A DNA stretch of 64,000 nucleotides, from NCBI GenBank assembly GCA_028287745.1, contig JAQBPB010000080.1, forward strand, positions 1 through 64,000, written 5' to 3'. A model generated the notes under the pieces. The model did not search any database. It was not told the origin of the DNA and saw nothing but the letters and a program-made list of their open reading frames with translations. The position numbers and the translations under genes were made by a program. Origin of the DNA: Chloroflexota bacterium (GTDB lineage Bacteria > Chloroflexota > Chloroflexia > Chloroheliales > Chloroheliaceae). Numbering within the stretch: position 1 is the first letter of the stretch; the number at the start of each line of letters is the position of its first letter. Shown here one piece after another: positions 1-8,949 of this stretch.

Positions 1-372
1 GCTTAAGCCTGGCTGCACCACTTTTCTAAATCGGTTATATTCTTCCCCCGGAAAGAACCTCGGTATAAAGTTTGATAGAAACTTAACCACAAAAAAGTTA
101 GGGTGCCCCTGGCATAAATCGCTCAAATATTAAACTAAATATGAAACCGGGGGGAAGACCCTGTACCGCTGCACAAAAGCTTAACTGTTTGACGAATGGT
201 TAAAAACGGCTATAATTGCTTCAAATAATTTTGAATTCAAACTGCAAGGATTTTAACCGTTTTTCTGTATACCAGCACAACTTAAGAAGTATAAAAGGAA
301 TTATCACTTAGCTTGAAGACCTAAGCTAATTACCCGTTAAAACCGGACTGCGTATATCAGGAGTTTAACCTA
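1..372. other. Gap before the peptide ABC operon
   Basis: No convincing coding frame is seen. The second half holds a promoter (189-216) and then a leader of about 150 bases. In the leader, TTAGCTT (308-314) and AAGCTAA (323-329) can pair around an 8-base loop. The ribosome binding site AGGAG (359-363) precedes the ATG at 373. The first 180 bases show nothing recognisable. Confidence 0.6.
189..216 (+). promoter_or_regulatory. Sigma70-type promoter of the peptide ABC operon
   Basis: TTGACG (189-194), a 16-base spacer and a perfect TATAAT (211-216). Transcription should begin near 223, giving a leader of about 150 bases before the first permease gene. The promoter sits directly before the permease, so the substrate-binding protein is not first in this transcript. 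Confidence 0.7.
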
Positions 373-1371
373 ATGACGAAGTTTATCATTCGCCGTATTC
401 TTGTATCTATTCCAGTGCTGATAGGCATTTCTTTCCTTGTATTTATGATCATGCAACTGGCTCCCGGCGGGCCTCTAGCCGCCTTCGGGCAGAACCCGCG
501 CATGACAGCGGAACAAAGAGCGGCGATTGCCAGGAACTGGGGTCTGGATAAACCGGTATTGGAACAATATTTTAACTGGTTTTTCGCCATGTTTCGTGGG
601 GATTGGGGCTTTTCATTTACAACCCGCCAGCCGGTACTTAGCTTGATAATGGAACGCTTACCGGCTACATTGATACTAATGGTAACCGCTTATACTATTC
701 AACAACTTATTGCGTTACCTTTAGGTGTCTGGTCAGCTTTGAAACGTTACAGCCTTTCGGATAAAATCTTTACCGTTTTAACTTACATTGGGTTTTCAAT
801 GCCCACTTTCTGGTTGGGCCTGATCCTGGTTTTCACTTTCGGAGCTAACCTGGGCTGGTTCCCGACCGGCGGCATTACCGATCCCCGTGAACCGGCTTTT
901 AATTCAAAGGATTACTGGCCCTGGTGGGGCAGCCAACCGCTTGCCGCCTTGAGTAGCCTGGCCTCTCACCTGGTCTTGCCGGTCATTACCCTTATCGTAG
1001 TAAATGTGGCCGCAGATAGCCGCTACATGCGCAGCTCAATGCTGGAAACAATCAATCAGGACTATATTCGGACCGCTCGCGCCAAAGGTCTGAGTGAAGG
1101 CAGCATTGTACGCCGCCACGCCCTGCGCCCGGCTTTACTGCCGGTTGTTACCAATATTGCCCTGACAATTCCGGGTTTGATTGGTGGTGCTGTAGTAACG
1201 GAAACCATTTTCAGCTGGCCTGGTATGGGTCTGCTGTTCATCGATTCAATTTCACGGGCAGATTATCCGGTTATGGTCGGGATTGTCTTTTTACTTTCGG
1301 CTTTTATCCTGATTTTTAATATTATTGCTGATGTTTCTTACGCTATAATTGATCCCAGGATCCGCTATTAA
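373..1371 (+). CDS. Peptide ABC transporter permease, DppB/OppB type
   Basis: One of two inner-membrane subunits that form the channel of a dipeptide/oligopeptide/nickel importer. The 332-residue product has an N-terminal membrane helix (about 9-30) followed by several hydrophobic segments. Near residues 215-255 it carries the cytoplasmic EAA-type loop of the BPD_transp_1 family (ARAKGLSEG is visible), which docks on the ATPase. The C-terminal end matches the usual DppB pattern (DYPVMVGIVF, then DPRIRY). Length is normal for DppB. The start is ATG with AGGAG nine bases upstream. It is first in a four-gene operon with the DppC-, DppD- and DppF-type genes that follow. Which peptide or other ligand is carried cannot be read from the permease. 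Confidence 0.95.
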   Translation: MTKFIIRRILVSIPVLIGISFLVFMIMQLAPGGPLAAFGQNPRMTAEQRAAIARNWGLDKPVLEQYFNWFFAMFRGDWGFSFTTRQPVLSLIMERLPATLILMVTAYTIQQLIALPLGVWSALKRYSLSDKIFTVLTYIGFSMPTFWLGLILVFTFGANLGWFPTGGITDPREPAFNSKDYWPWWGSQPLAALSSLASHLVLPVITLIVVNVAADSRYMRSSMLETINQDYIRTARAKGLSEGSIVRRHALRPALLPVVTNIALTIPGLIGGAVVTETIFSWPGMGLLFIDSISRADYPVMVGIVFLLSAFILIFNIIADVSYAIIDPRIRY

Positions 1372-1387
1372 AAGGGGAAGTTAATTT

Positions 1388-2374
1388 ATGATTGACAGCA
1401 CGCAAAATATATCAGCCCCGCTTAAAAATAACGCGCCTGGGACAAATGGCGGGGCCATTTCAGATAAATCGCGTTCACAGGCTTATGAGTTCTGGGTAAG
1501 GTTCCGGCGCCACCAGATGGCCGTTTTTGGAATGATTCTTTTCGCGATCCTGGCAGCAATAGCCATAGTTGGACCTTTTATCGTACCTGAACCAAGAGTA
1601 AATACGGCTACCATGTTCGACTTAAAGAACAAGCCGCCCACCTGGGATCACCCTTTTGGAACTAACGTCAACGGTCTTGACGTATTGGGCCTGGTGGTTC
1701 ACGGAGCCCGCATATCGCTCTTTTTAAGCTTACTGGCAATGTTGGTAGCTTGCAGTGTCGGCACAGTGGTCGGTATCGTAGCCGGCTTTTTCGGCGGGAT
1801 AATTGATGCCATTTTAATGCGGGTTGCCGATGTATTTCTCTCGGTACCCTTGATATTCGTCTTACTGCTGGCCTCACGCTTCCTGGTAACTCCGCCACCG
1901 CCCGGCGGAAGTGCCGGTAGAGTTGTAGAAGGGGCCGAAATCCGTTCTATGATCTTACTACCGCTTATCATTGGGTTGCTGACCTGGCCGTCGGTTTCGC
2001 GGTTGGTGCGCAGTGTTACGCTTTCGGTAAAGCAGCAGGAATTTGTGACCGGCGCGCGGGCTTTAGGGGCTAAAAACGGCCGCATAATGCTCCGGCATGT
2101 ACTGCCGAACGTTATCAATCCGGTAGTGGTTGCCGGTACGTTGATCGTCGGTCAAAATATAGTCCTGGAAGCCTTTCTGAGTTTCCTGGGTTATGGAATA
2201 CAATTACCCTTACGGAGTTGGGGTACTGCTTTGGCCCAATCTCAGGTCGAGTTCGTAAACGGCAACTGGTGGTGGGCCTTCTTCCCTGGCTTATTCATTC
2301 TGTTGACCGTTCTGGCAATTAACTTTATTGGGGACGGCTTGCGCGATGCGCTAGACCCCCGCAATAAACGCTAA
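1388..2374 (+). CDS. Peptide ABC transporter permease, DppC/OppC type
   Basis: Second channel subunit of the same importer, 328 residues. It has the N-terminal OppC_N-type segment (residues about 35-70: a basic stretch RFRRHQMAVFG and then a membrane helix) and the BPD_transp_1 domain with its EAA loop near residues 215-245 (ARALGAKNGRIMLRHVLPN). It ends in the usual DGLRDALDPR motif. It lies 16 bases after the first permease, with a GGGGAAG-type ribosome binding site, so the two are surely co-transcribed. Residues 165-190 hold a Pro/Gly-rich loop (TPPPPGGSAG) longer than in many DppC proteins, probably on the outer face. Confidence 0.95.
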   Translation: MIDSTQNISAPLKNNAPGTNGGAISDKSRSQAYEFWVRFRRHQMAVFGMILFAILAAIAIVGPFIVPEPRVNTATMFDLKNKPPTWDHPFGTNVNGLDVLGLVVHGARISLFLSLLAMLVACSVGTVVGIVAGFFGGIIDAILMRVADVFLSVPLIFVLLLASRFLVTPPPPGGSAGRVVEGAEIRSMILLPLIIGLLTWPSVSRLVRSVTLSVKQQEFVTGARALGAKNGRIMLRHVLPNVINPVVVAGTLIVGQNIVLEAFLSFLGYGIQLPLRSWGTALAQSQVEFVNGNWWWAFFPGLFILLTVLAINFIGDGLRDALDPRNKR

Positions 2375-2547
2375 CCCATCTGTATTTAAGGCAAAACAGC
2401 TACAAAGATATAGCTATTGGGTCAAGGTAAGCCCTGCCTATTTACAAAAAGCCAATTATGGTTCAAAATAGGAGGTATGTAGCATCTGTATTTTGAACCC
2501 TGATCTCTGCTCACAAAATTTTTAGATATTTGAAACAGGAGTATGGA
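2375..2547 (+). other. Intercistronic gap inside the ABC operon
   Basis: This 173-base spacer separates the permease pair from the ATPase pair. It contains a strong unused Shine-Dalgarno-like AGGAGGT (2471-2477) followed at once by an ATG that leads to no long frame. No clear terminator or -35/-10 pair is visible. Confidence 0.4.
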
Positions 2548-3603
2548 ATGGAACCTTTGTTAAAGGTTAACAATCTAAAAGTTGCTTTTAAAACTGATGG
2601 AGGGTTAGTCAAGGCAGTAAACGATGTTTCTTTTTACCTGAATGAAGGTGAAACACTCGGTATCGTGGGTGAATCCGGTTCTGGTAAGAGCGTAACATCC
2701 ATGGCAATCATGCGTTTGCTGCCCAGTCCGCCGGCCGTAATTGATTCTTCCAGCGAAGTTATCTTCAAAGGACAGAACCTGCTAAAATTAAAAGACGAGC
2801 AAATGCGTAAAATTCGGGGAAAAGAAATCGCCATGATTTTCCAGGATCCGATGACATCGCTAAACCCCGTCTTGACGATTGGTAAGCAAATTACCGAGAG
2901 TCTTAAACTCCATATGAAACTGGACGATAAAGGCGCTAACCGGCGAGCGATTGAACTTCTCAAGCTGGTCGGTATTCCTTCAGCGGACAAACGGCTTGGC
3001 GATTACCCGCACCAGTTCTCCGGTGGTATGCGCCAGCGCGTAATGATTGCCATGGCAATTAGCTGCGACCCTAAACTGCTCATCGCCGACGAACCGACAA
3101 CCGCGTTGGACGTAACAATCCAGGCCCAAATCCTGGAACTGTTGAAACGGCTGCGCCAGGAACTCGGCACCGCTATTATGCTGATCACCCACGACCTGGG
3201 CGTGGTGGCCGGTATGTGCGACCGTATCCAGGTAATGTACGCCGGGAAAATTGTCGAGACAGCCGGTGCCAAGCCGCTGTACGCCAACCCGCGGATGCCC
3301 TATACGATTGGCCTCTTGAACTCGATTCCCCGCCTGGACAACGTACGCCAGGCCCGCCTGATCCCTATCCAGGGGTTACCACCGGACATGTTATCTTTAC
3401 CGCCGGGTTGTCCTTTTGAACCGCGCTGCGCCTATCGCCAGCCGGTAGTCTGCCAGGCTAAAGTTCCGGAACTGCGCGAGGTAGAAGAAGCACACCGGGC
3501 AGCCTGCCTCTTTGATATTACCAAGCAGACACCTGTACCGGAAGTGCCCGCCCCCGAAGTTGTGGCTACTGCAACTGATGTAAGAACATCTCCAGCCGGT
3601 TAA
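2548..3603 (+). CDS. Peptide ABC transporter ATPase, DppD/OppD type
   Basis: Cytoplasmic ATPase that drives the importer. Walker A GESGSGKS (about residues 41-48), Q-loop region with [15 protein letters not shown] signature FSGGMRQR, Walker [13 protein letters not shown] and the H-loop THD are all intact. The C-terminal oligo_HPY extension has the four-cysteine pattern ([14 protein letters not shown]) known in DppD-type proteins, reported there to hold an iron-sulfur cluster. I chose ATG at 2548 because CAGGAG lies six bases before it. An in-frame TTG at 2530 would add six residues but has no ribosome binding site. The C-terminal tail is rich in Pro, Val and Thr. It pairs with the DppF-type ATPase downstream. 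Confidence 0.95.
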   Translation: MEPLLKVNNLKVAFKTDGGLVKAVNDVSFYLNEGETLGIVGESGSGKSVTSMAIMRLLPSPPAVIDSSSEVIFKGQNLLKLKDEQMRKIRGKEIAMIFQDPMTSLNPVLTIGKQITESLKLHMKLDDKGANRRAIELLKLVGIPSADKRLGDYPHQFSGGMRQRVMIAMAISCDPKLLIADEPTTALDVTIQAQILELLKRLRQELGTAIMLITHDLGVVAGMCDRIQVMYAGKIVETAGAKPLYANPRMPYTIGLLNSIPRLDNVRQARLIPIQGLPPDMLSLPPGCPFEPRCAYRQPVVCQAKVPELREVEEAHRAACLFDITKQTPVPEVPAPEVVATATDVRTSPAG

Positions 3604-3660
3604 GCAGATCAGATATTTGGGATTGGACAAACCACAGAGAAAAGTAGAGGAGTAGTAGAT

Positions 3661-4740
3661 TTGGAAAGCCAGGAACATCGAACCGAGCGTATGAAAGCGC
3701 AAAAAGGACAGTCTACCGTAGCGGCTGGCGAAGTCTTGATGGAAATCGAAAACCTTGAGATGCATTTCCCCATCACCGAAGGTATTATCTTCCAGCGTAA
3801 AGTTGGCGCGGTCAAAGCGGTAGACGGGATAAATTTCAGCATTAAAAAGGGTGAAACGCTGGGATTGGTCGGCGAGTCGGGTTGTGGCAAGTCCACCACC
3901 GGGCGTGCCATCTTACAGCTTCACCGGCCCACTGCCGGTAGTGTCCGCTATCGCGGCCAGGACCTGGTCCAGATGAAGGGCGAAGAACTCCGCAAAATGC
4001 GGCGTAACCTTCAGATCATCTTCCAGGACCCCTACGCCAGCCTTAACCCCCGTATGACGGTCGGTAACATCATTGGCGAGCCCCTGGAAGTCCATAACCT
4101 GGCTAAAGGCAAAGCCAAGCAGGACCGGGTACGCGAACTGTTAAGAGTGGTAGGTCTTAACCCGAACTACGTCAACCGCTATCCGCACGAGTTCTCGGGC
4201 GGGCAGCGCCAGCGTATCGGTATCGCCCGCGCCCTGGCTGTAGAGCCGGATTTCATCGTAGCCGATGAGCCGATTTCGGCGTTGGACGTATCCATCCAGG
4301 CCCAGGTAGTCAACCTGCTGGAAGACTTACAGTCTGAATTTGGCCTGACTTACCTGTTTATCGCCCACGACCTTTCGGTAGTACGGCACATTTCGGACCG
4401 GATTGCAGTAATGTACCTGGGTAAAGTAGTAGAATTGGCTGACCGTGACGACCTTTACGAAAAGCCAATGCACCCCTATACCAAAGCCTTGCTGTCAGCT
4501 ATTCCGATCCCGGACCCGCTGCTGGAAGAAAAGCGCAAGCGCATCATCCTGGAGGGTGACGTACCTTCGCCCATCAACCCGCCGTCGGGCTGCCACTTCC
4601 GTACTCGCTGCCCCCTGGCCCAGGAAATCTGTAAAGAGGAACCGCCTTTTGTCGAGCATCGCCCGAACCACTTCGCGGCCTGCCACTTTGCTGAAAAAGC
4701 CATGGACGTGCTGCCGAACCTGCGCGAAACCGTAGCCTAA
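3661..4740 (+). CDS. Peptide ABC transporter ATPase, DppF/OppF type
   Basis: Second ATPase of the importer, 359 residues, working as a heterodimer with the DppD-type subunit. Walker [28 protein letters not shown] around the Q-loop, signature [15 protein letters not shown], Walker [13 protein letters not shown] and the H-loop AHD are all present. The oligo_HPY tail has the cysteines of [15 protein letters not shown] and AAC. The start is most likely TTG at 3661, with GAGGAG nine bases upstream. An ATG at 3691 has no such site. It is the last gene of the operon and is followed by an intrinsic terminator. Confidence 0.95.
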   Translation: MESQEHRTERMKAQKGQSTVAAGEVLMEIENLEMHFPITEGIIFQRKVGAVKAVDGINFSIKKGETLGLVGESGCGKSTTGRAILQLHRPTAGSVRYRGQDLVQMKGEELRKMRRNLQIIFQDPYASLNPRMTVGNIIGEPLEVHNLAKGKAKQDRVRELLRVVGLNPNYVNRYPHEFSGGQRQRIGIARALAVEPDFIVADEPISALDVSIQAQVVNLLEDLQSEFGLTYLFIAHDLSVVRHISDRIAVMYLGKVVELADRDDLYEKPMHPYTKALLSAIPIPDPLLEEKRKRIILEGDVPSPINPPSGCHFRTRCPLAQEICKEEPPFVEHRPNHFAACHFAEKAMDVLPNLRETVA

Positions 4741-4762
4741 AAACTACAAGTTGTAATAAAGA

Positions 4763-4800
4763 AAAAGGTGGTGAAGTTTTTAAGCTTCACCACCTTTTTT
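4763..4800 (+). terminator. Intrinsic terminator, works in both directions
   Basis: GGTGGTGAAG (4767-4776) pairs with CTTCACCACC (4785-4794) around an 8-base loop. A run of T follows on the plus strand and a run of A precedes it. It ends the ABC operon and also faces the convergent PASTA kinase gene. Confidence 0.85.
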
Positions 4801-4849
4801 AGTTCCCTTTTTTAGTTCCTATTCGCTTAGTTTCTACTCGCCCGGTTGG

Positions 4850-6964
4850 TTAGTTATCCTTGCGAACCACGATTGTTACTTTGGTGCCCTTATTCAATAC
4901 AGTGCCTTCGCCCGGGTCGGTAAAGAAAACATCGCCTTTTTTCACCTGCCGGTAGTTATTCAAGGCCGAGTCTCTAACTTCCTGGGGTGCCCCGGCAAGT
5001 TGCGCCCGGATATCAGCTTCGTTCCAGGACAAGACCTGGAAAACCAGGTTAGACTCCGCTATTGCCCGCTCGGCATCAGCCTGTTTGGCTTTAACCACCG
5101 CTGGCATAGTAGTCTGGTTCGGGTTGAGCGGCGGGTTGGTCGGGGCCGGTGGCGCGGTCGTAGGCACAGGCGGGGCCGGTGTAGCAACCGGGGCGGCCGT
5201 GGTAGCCGGTGGCGCGGTCGTAGGCGCGGGTGCCTTACCCTTGCTGACATAAAGCTTGATCAGGGAGCCTTTAGCTACGGTTACACCGGGGCCTCCCAGC
5301 GGGTCGGTCCGGGTGACCGCTTCCGGCTGAATGGTATCGCTAAATTCGTCCAGAACCTGTACCTTGAAACCAAGCCCTTCTAACTGGGCCCTGGCTGCCG
5401 CTAGCGGGGTATTGGTATAAGTTGTCAGGGGCACAGTTTCGGCCCCTTTGCTGACTGTCAGGCCGACCTTACTACCGGTGTCAATTTTAACACCGACGTT
5501 AGGATTTACTCCAATAACCACACCGGCCGGTTGGTCCGAATTTTCCTGCTTAATGTCACCAACAACCAGACGGGCCGCTTTAATGGCGTTTTCGGCATCT
5601 TCCTGCTTTTTACCCAGGACAGCCGGTACACCCACCTTTTCGGCCGCCACAGTGGTGCTAGGGGCAAGCGTGGCGGCTGCCGTAGCAGTTGGGCGGACGG
5701 TCTGGGTTGAAAGGCCCGGCAGGATTAAGAGGGCGGCCAGGGCCAGACCCACGATCATCAAGAAAGCGGCCGCGCCCACAATCCAGGGCAAACAACCGCC
5801 GCTCCCACGCGCCTGTTCAACTTCGTCAATATACTCGACTTCTTCAACCGGCACCCGCCCGCGATAAGACGTGCTGACCCTCTCATCGTAATAGCGCACC
5901 CCGTTGCGGCGGGCTTGCTCATAAGTATAGTTATTATCTGGCGGAGCTACCGGCACCGGCACGGGAGGTACCATCGGCCGGGCCGGACGGACCGGGTTGA
6001 CCGAGGTAGGATCCTGAACATGGGCATCCCGGTAATTATAAGAGCCCGGCGGCGGTACAGCCGAACGGCGGTTGACCTGTCCGGTATAGTTGGTGGGATT
6101 GACTGCCGGAGGTACCGGGCGGACCGCCATAGTGCCCTGCTCCGACTGCGCTTCCAGGTTACGCAAAGCCTTGCTTAACTGGGCGGAAGTAGCAAAACGC
6201 TGGTTGGGGTCTTTAGCCAGGGCTTTAAGGACGATTTGTTCCACCACCGGGGGAATGCCCGGGTTGTAGCGGCGCAGCGGGGGCGGCATTTCTTCGATAT
6301 GTTTCAAGGCCAGGGCTACCGGGTTATCGCTATCAAAAGGGATGCGCCCGGTAAGCATTTCGAAAAGCACTACGCCAATCGAATAAATATCACTCTGGGG
6401 CATCACCGGCAGACCTTTAGCCTGTTCGGGCGAGAAATAGTGGACGGTGCCCAGGGTGATACCGGCTTCGGTTAATGTCGAGGCAGTGGCACTCTTGGCA
6501 ATCCCGAAGTCGGTTACTTTGACCCGGCCCGCCATATCGATCAGGATGTTTTGCGGTTTGATATCGCGGTGAATCAGGCCGGTGCTGTGGGCATACCCGA
6601 TGCCATCCGAGATTTGCGCTCCAAATTCCAGGGCGCGCGTAATCGCCAGGGGCGCTTCGGCAATAATGATGTCTTTAAGGCTGAACCCTTCCACGTATTC
6701 CATGACGATGTAATGCACGTCGCCTTCGTCACCAACGTCAAAAACCCGGACGATATTGGGATGATTCAGACTGGCGGCCTGTTCGGCCTCTCGTTTAAAC
6801 CGAGCCAGAAACTGAGGGTCGGCGGCATAACTGTCCCGCAGGATTTTTATCGCCACAACCCGGTTTAGCTTCAAGTCAAGGGCTTTGTAAACAGCGGCCA
6901 TCCCGCCATCGCCGATCTTGGATTGCAGTTCATACCGGTCGTTTAAAGTTCGGGCCTGGGTCAT
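4850..6964 (-). CDS. PASTA-domain Ser/Thr protein kinase, PknB/PrkC type
   Basis: Membrane receptor kinase of 704 residues, the kind that senses muropeptides or cell-wall state and phosphorylates cytoplasmic proteins. The kinase domain (about 11-270) has the Gly-rich loop GDGGMAAV, Lys40 in VAIK, the catalytic HRDIKPQN and DFG. A Pro-rich linker follows, then one membrane helix (about 398-420). Outside the cell are three PASTA repeats (about 445-510, 511-580, 630-704). The second and third are split by a Pro/Thr/Ala-rich spacer whose DNA contains a repeated 21-mer (5145-5165 and 5205-5225). The ATG has only a weak GAGAG upstream. An extended -10 promoter lies just before it. No partner phosphatase is adjacent, unlike the common stp-pknB pairing. 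Confidence 0.95.
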   Translation of the reverse strand: MTQARTLNDRYELQSKIGDGGMAAVYKALDLKLNRVVAIKILRDSYAADPQFLARFKREAEQAASLNHPNIVRVFDVGDEGDVHYIVMEYVEGFSLKDIIIAEAPLAITRALEFGAQISDGIGYAHSTGLIHRDIKPQNILIDMAGRVKVTDFGIAKSATASTLTEAGITLGTVHYFSPEQAKGLPVMPQSDIYSIGVVLFEMLTGRIPFDSDNPVALALKHIEEMPPPLRRYNPGIPPVVEQIVLKALAKDPNQRFATSAQLSKALRNLEAQSEQGTMAVRPVPPAVNPTNYTGQVNRRSAVPPPGSYNYRDAHVQDPTSVNPVRPARPMVPPVPVPVAPPDNNYTYEQARRNGVRYYDERVSTSYRGRVPVEEVEYIDEVEQARGSGGCLPWIVGAAAFLMIVGLALAALLILPGLSTQTVRPTATAAATLAPSTTVAAEKVGVPAVLGKKQEDAENAIKAARLVVGDIKQENSDQPAGVVIGVNPNVGVKIDTGSKVGLTVSKGAETVPLTTYTNTPLAAARAQLEGLGFKVQVLDEFSDTIQPEAVTRTDPLGGPGVTVAKGSLIKLYVSKGKAPAPTTAPPATTAAPVATPAPPVPTTAPPAPTNPPLNPNQTTMPAVVKAKQADAERAIAESNLVFQVLSWNEADIRAQLAGAPQEVRDSALNNYRQVKKGDVFFTDPGEGTVLNKGTKVTIVVRKDN

Positions 6965-7003
6965 GTTTTGATTCTCTCTTGTGTTCCCTTAAAATACAAC
7001 AAA

Positions 7004-7012
7004 ATTATAGCA
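7004..7012 (-). promoter_or_regulatory. Extended -10 promoter of the PASTA kinase gene
   Basis: On the minus strand the sequence reads TGCTATAAT, an extended -10 element with no good -35 at the normal distance. Transcription would begin near 6997, leaving a leader of about 33 bases. Confidence 0.5.
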
Positions 7013-7111
7013 CCCATCTTACGGAATTAGTCTTTACCAGAACGCAATCCCATTTGCTATATTATACATTATACACATTTTTACTTGAAGTGATGGATAT
7101 TACTTTCAGGT

Positions 7112-7954
7112 TTAAGCGTCCAACAGGAAGGGTTTAAGGTCCTGGGCCAGCCTCCGGTAATCCTCACGTTGCAAATTATGGCCGATACCCTCATAACGGA
7201 CCGCCTGGCCCTTACCGGGCAGCAGGGCTGCCAGGGCCCCTTTCTGGTCCTCCTGTGACAGAACGCCACCGACTTTTTCATCACTGATAATCAACAGCAG
7301 CGGCGCTTCGACTTTACCCAACAGCGGGACAATGTTCTGGCCGGAATTATGAACGAAGAAGTCCCGGACGGTGGCAGGCCGGTAGGCTACCATAGCGCCC
7401 GCCTTCCAATAATGGTCGGATGCCAGCCAGGCGGGATAGTTTTCTTTGGACCAGCTTAGATATTCTTCCCAGGTCTTTTTAGGTGCTTCAACCTCGCTTT
7501 GATACCTGGCGGAACTCTCTCCGGCCCACCGGGTATGCAGATGCAGGGCCGGGTCCAGCAAAGCCACCTTTTCCAGACCGGCCGGGTGGTTAGCCGCCAG
7601 CGTCAGGCTGACCGCACCACCCCAACTATGGCCGCATAAGCGGTAGCCGGTCCGGTCAAAGCCCAGGGCCGTTACCAGGCCCGCCAGTTGGGCGGCCGTA
7701 GCGGGAAAGGCGACACCGGAAGGGCTATCGTCACTGGAGCCGTGACCGGGCATATCAACCGCGATTACCCGCGCCCCGGACTGCGCCAGGTCCGGCCCCA
7801 GCTGCCACCAGGTCCGGGCGTTGCTGGTAATACCGTGGACCAGTAAAATATTCGGGGTCCCGGCAGGGTTCCATTCCAGGTAATTCCATTTTAAGCCACC
7901 GGCTTCGATTTGTTTTTCGGCGGGCACCAGGCCGCCAAAGTGCTGGATGTCCAA
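7112..7954 (-). CDS. Alpha/beta-fold hydrolase
   Basis: Soluble serine hydrolase of about 280 residues. The oxyanion strand LLVHGITSN, the nucleophile elbow GHSWGG, an acid Asp in LLIISDE and the catalytic His in GIGHNLQRED give a complete Ser-Asp-His triad in the usual order, with a helical lid between. The start is taken as TTG at 7954, because GGAGGGAG lies ten bases before it. A TTG at 7996 would add 14 residues but has no such site. The substrate cannot be told; esterase, epoxide hydrolase-like or carbon-carbon hydrolase activity are all possible. It stands alone, transcribed in the same direction as the PASTA kinase. Confidence 0.88.
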   Translation of the reverse strand: MDIQHFGGLVPAEKQIEAGGLKWNYLEWNPAGTPNILLVHGITSNARTWWQLGPDLAQSGARVIAVDMPGHGSSDDSPSGVAFPATAAQLAGLVTALGFDRTGYRLCGHSWGGAVSLTLAANHPAGLEKVALLDPALHLHTRWAGESSARYQSEVEAPKKTWEEYLSWSKENYPAWLASDHYWKAGAMVAYRPATVRDFFVHNSGQNIVPLLGKVEAPLLLIISDEKVGGVLSQEDQKGALAALLPGKGQAVRYEGIGHNLQREDYRRLAQDLKPFLLDA

Positions 7955-8145
7955 GCTAAAGATTCTCCCTCCGCGGAATAAAAAATACTTTCCCAAGTAT
8001 AAACGATACAGTCAAGCAAGCAGTTCCAGGCTAACGCTGTCATCCCCGGCGCGGTTAGACCGTATCTGTCATGGCTGAAAAGCCGGATAAGACCCACCGG
8101 AACAAACAGTTTTCAAATTATACCCTAAATTCGTCACTTAAGAAC

Positions 8146-8174
8146 TTGCCAAGCCAGGTCAGATATGTTATATT
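8146..8174 (+). promoter_or_regulatory. Promoter of tRNA-Glu
   Basis: TTGCCA (8146-8151), 17 bases, TATATT (8169-8174), about 55 bases before the tRNA. The spacing is ideal and no other gene is served. Confidence 0.65.
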
Positions 8175-8228
8175 TACATCGCTTTCGGAGAGGCCCCAAA
8201 AGCCTTAAACTGACAAGTGACCCACCAT

Positions 8229-8301
8229 GCGCCCATCGTCTAGAGGCCTAGGACACCGCCCTTTCACGGCGGACACAGGGGTTCGAATCCCCTTGGGCGT
8301 A
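8229..8301 (+). tRNA. tRNA-Glu (anticodon UUC)
   Basis: A full cloverleaf can be drawn. The acceptor arms are GCGCCCA (8229-8235) and TGGGCGT (8294-8300), with one G-T pair at the first position. The anticodon stem CCGCC/GGCGG encloses the loop CTTTCAC with anticodon TTC. The T-arm carries GGTTCGAATCC. CCA is not encoded. It is a single tRNA with its own promoter and terminator. Confidence 0.96.
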
Positions 8302-8308
8302 TACTTAG

Positions 8309-8339
8309 AAAGGTTCAACAATGATGTTGAACCTTTTTT
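8309..8339 (+). terminator. Intrinsic terminator of tRNA-Glu
   Basis: AAAGGTTCAAC (8309-8319) pairs with GTTGAACCTTT (8326-8336) around AATGAT and is followed by more T residues. Confidence 0.85.
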
Positions 8340-8544
8340 GTTGCCTTTTTCAGGCAATTTCTTTATATTGAACTATACCAGCCTTGATAGTCCCCTCACT
8401 GCAATTTTTGCTTTTTTCCCTCTTACTTTAATAAATCTGATTTTGACATTTTTATATCTGTTCTTCTAAAAAACCAAAGAACCGGCATATGAAGTGCCGG
8501 TTCTTTGTTACGCAGGAAAGAATTCTATTCCAGGACAAAAGTAA
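8340..8544. other. Gap after tRNA-Glu
   Basis: AT-rich sequence with no coding frame I trust. Apart from the hairpin at 8476-8506 it holds nothing recognisable. Confidence 0.5.
8464..8506 (-). terminator. Intrinsic terminator facing the gene fragment at 8545
   Basis: AAAGAACCGGCA (8476-8487) pairs with TGCCGGTTCTTT (8495-8506). Read on the minus strand, the hairpin is followed by GGTTTTTT. It would end transcripts of the small minus-strand frame next to it. Confidence 0.6.
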
Positions 8545-8949
8545 TCAATGTAGTGTTCGAGAATTCAAAGATTCCTTGAATCCTTCATATTCAAAAGTAA
8601 ACTCCTTAGCTGTTTGAGGCACTTCAAAAGTTACCCAACCGTGAAGCGCAAGGTGTCCATCGGGCGGAAACAAAGAATAACCTCCAGGAGGATGAGGTAA
8701 TCTATATTTCTCATTGGTAAGCCACATTTCAGCCTGTGGGAGAATATTATTACCAGGGTCAATAAGTTTAGCCCGGTCAAAAAGTATTTGTGCTCTTTCG
8801 ACATTGGGGACCGTATAAATCCCCCACAAAATAAGGGTTTTGGATGGCGGCAATAGATTTGCTATAGATTGGTCAATCAGGTAATAATTACTGAGATCAG
8901 GAGAATGAGGAAAAGTAGTTTTTTGCCAGTAAAGCAGGAGGCATAGATG
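8545..8949 (-). pseudogene. Truncated small gene, DUF4352-like C-terminal end
   Basis: A minus-strand frame is open from a TGA near 8950 down to a stop at 8545. It encodes a C-terminal stretch (HGWVTFEVPQ, AKEFTFEYEGF) that resembles the end of DUF4352-type extracytoplasmic immunoglobulin-like domains. The upstream part, including any signal peptide or lipobox, is missing, and the frame runs into the start of the plus-strand gene at 8947. The only possible starts are weak (TTG at 8853, 102 residues). A proper terminator still follows it. I read it as the 3' remnant of a lost lipoprotein gene; a short functional protein cannot be excluded. The family match is by eye only. Confidence 0.45.

Noticed and set aside
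5100..5230. Repeat region taken as a possible CRISPR-like array
   Set aside because: The repeats encode the Pro/Thr-rich spacer of the PASTA kinase and lie in frame.
8227..8469. Open frame starting inside tRNA-Glu
   Set aside because: It uses the tRNA and its terminator as coding sequence; no ribosome binding site.
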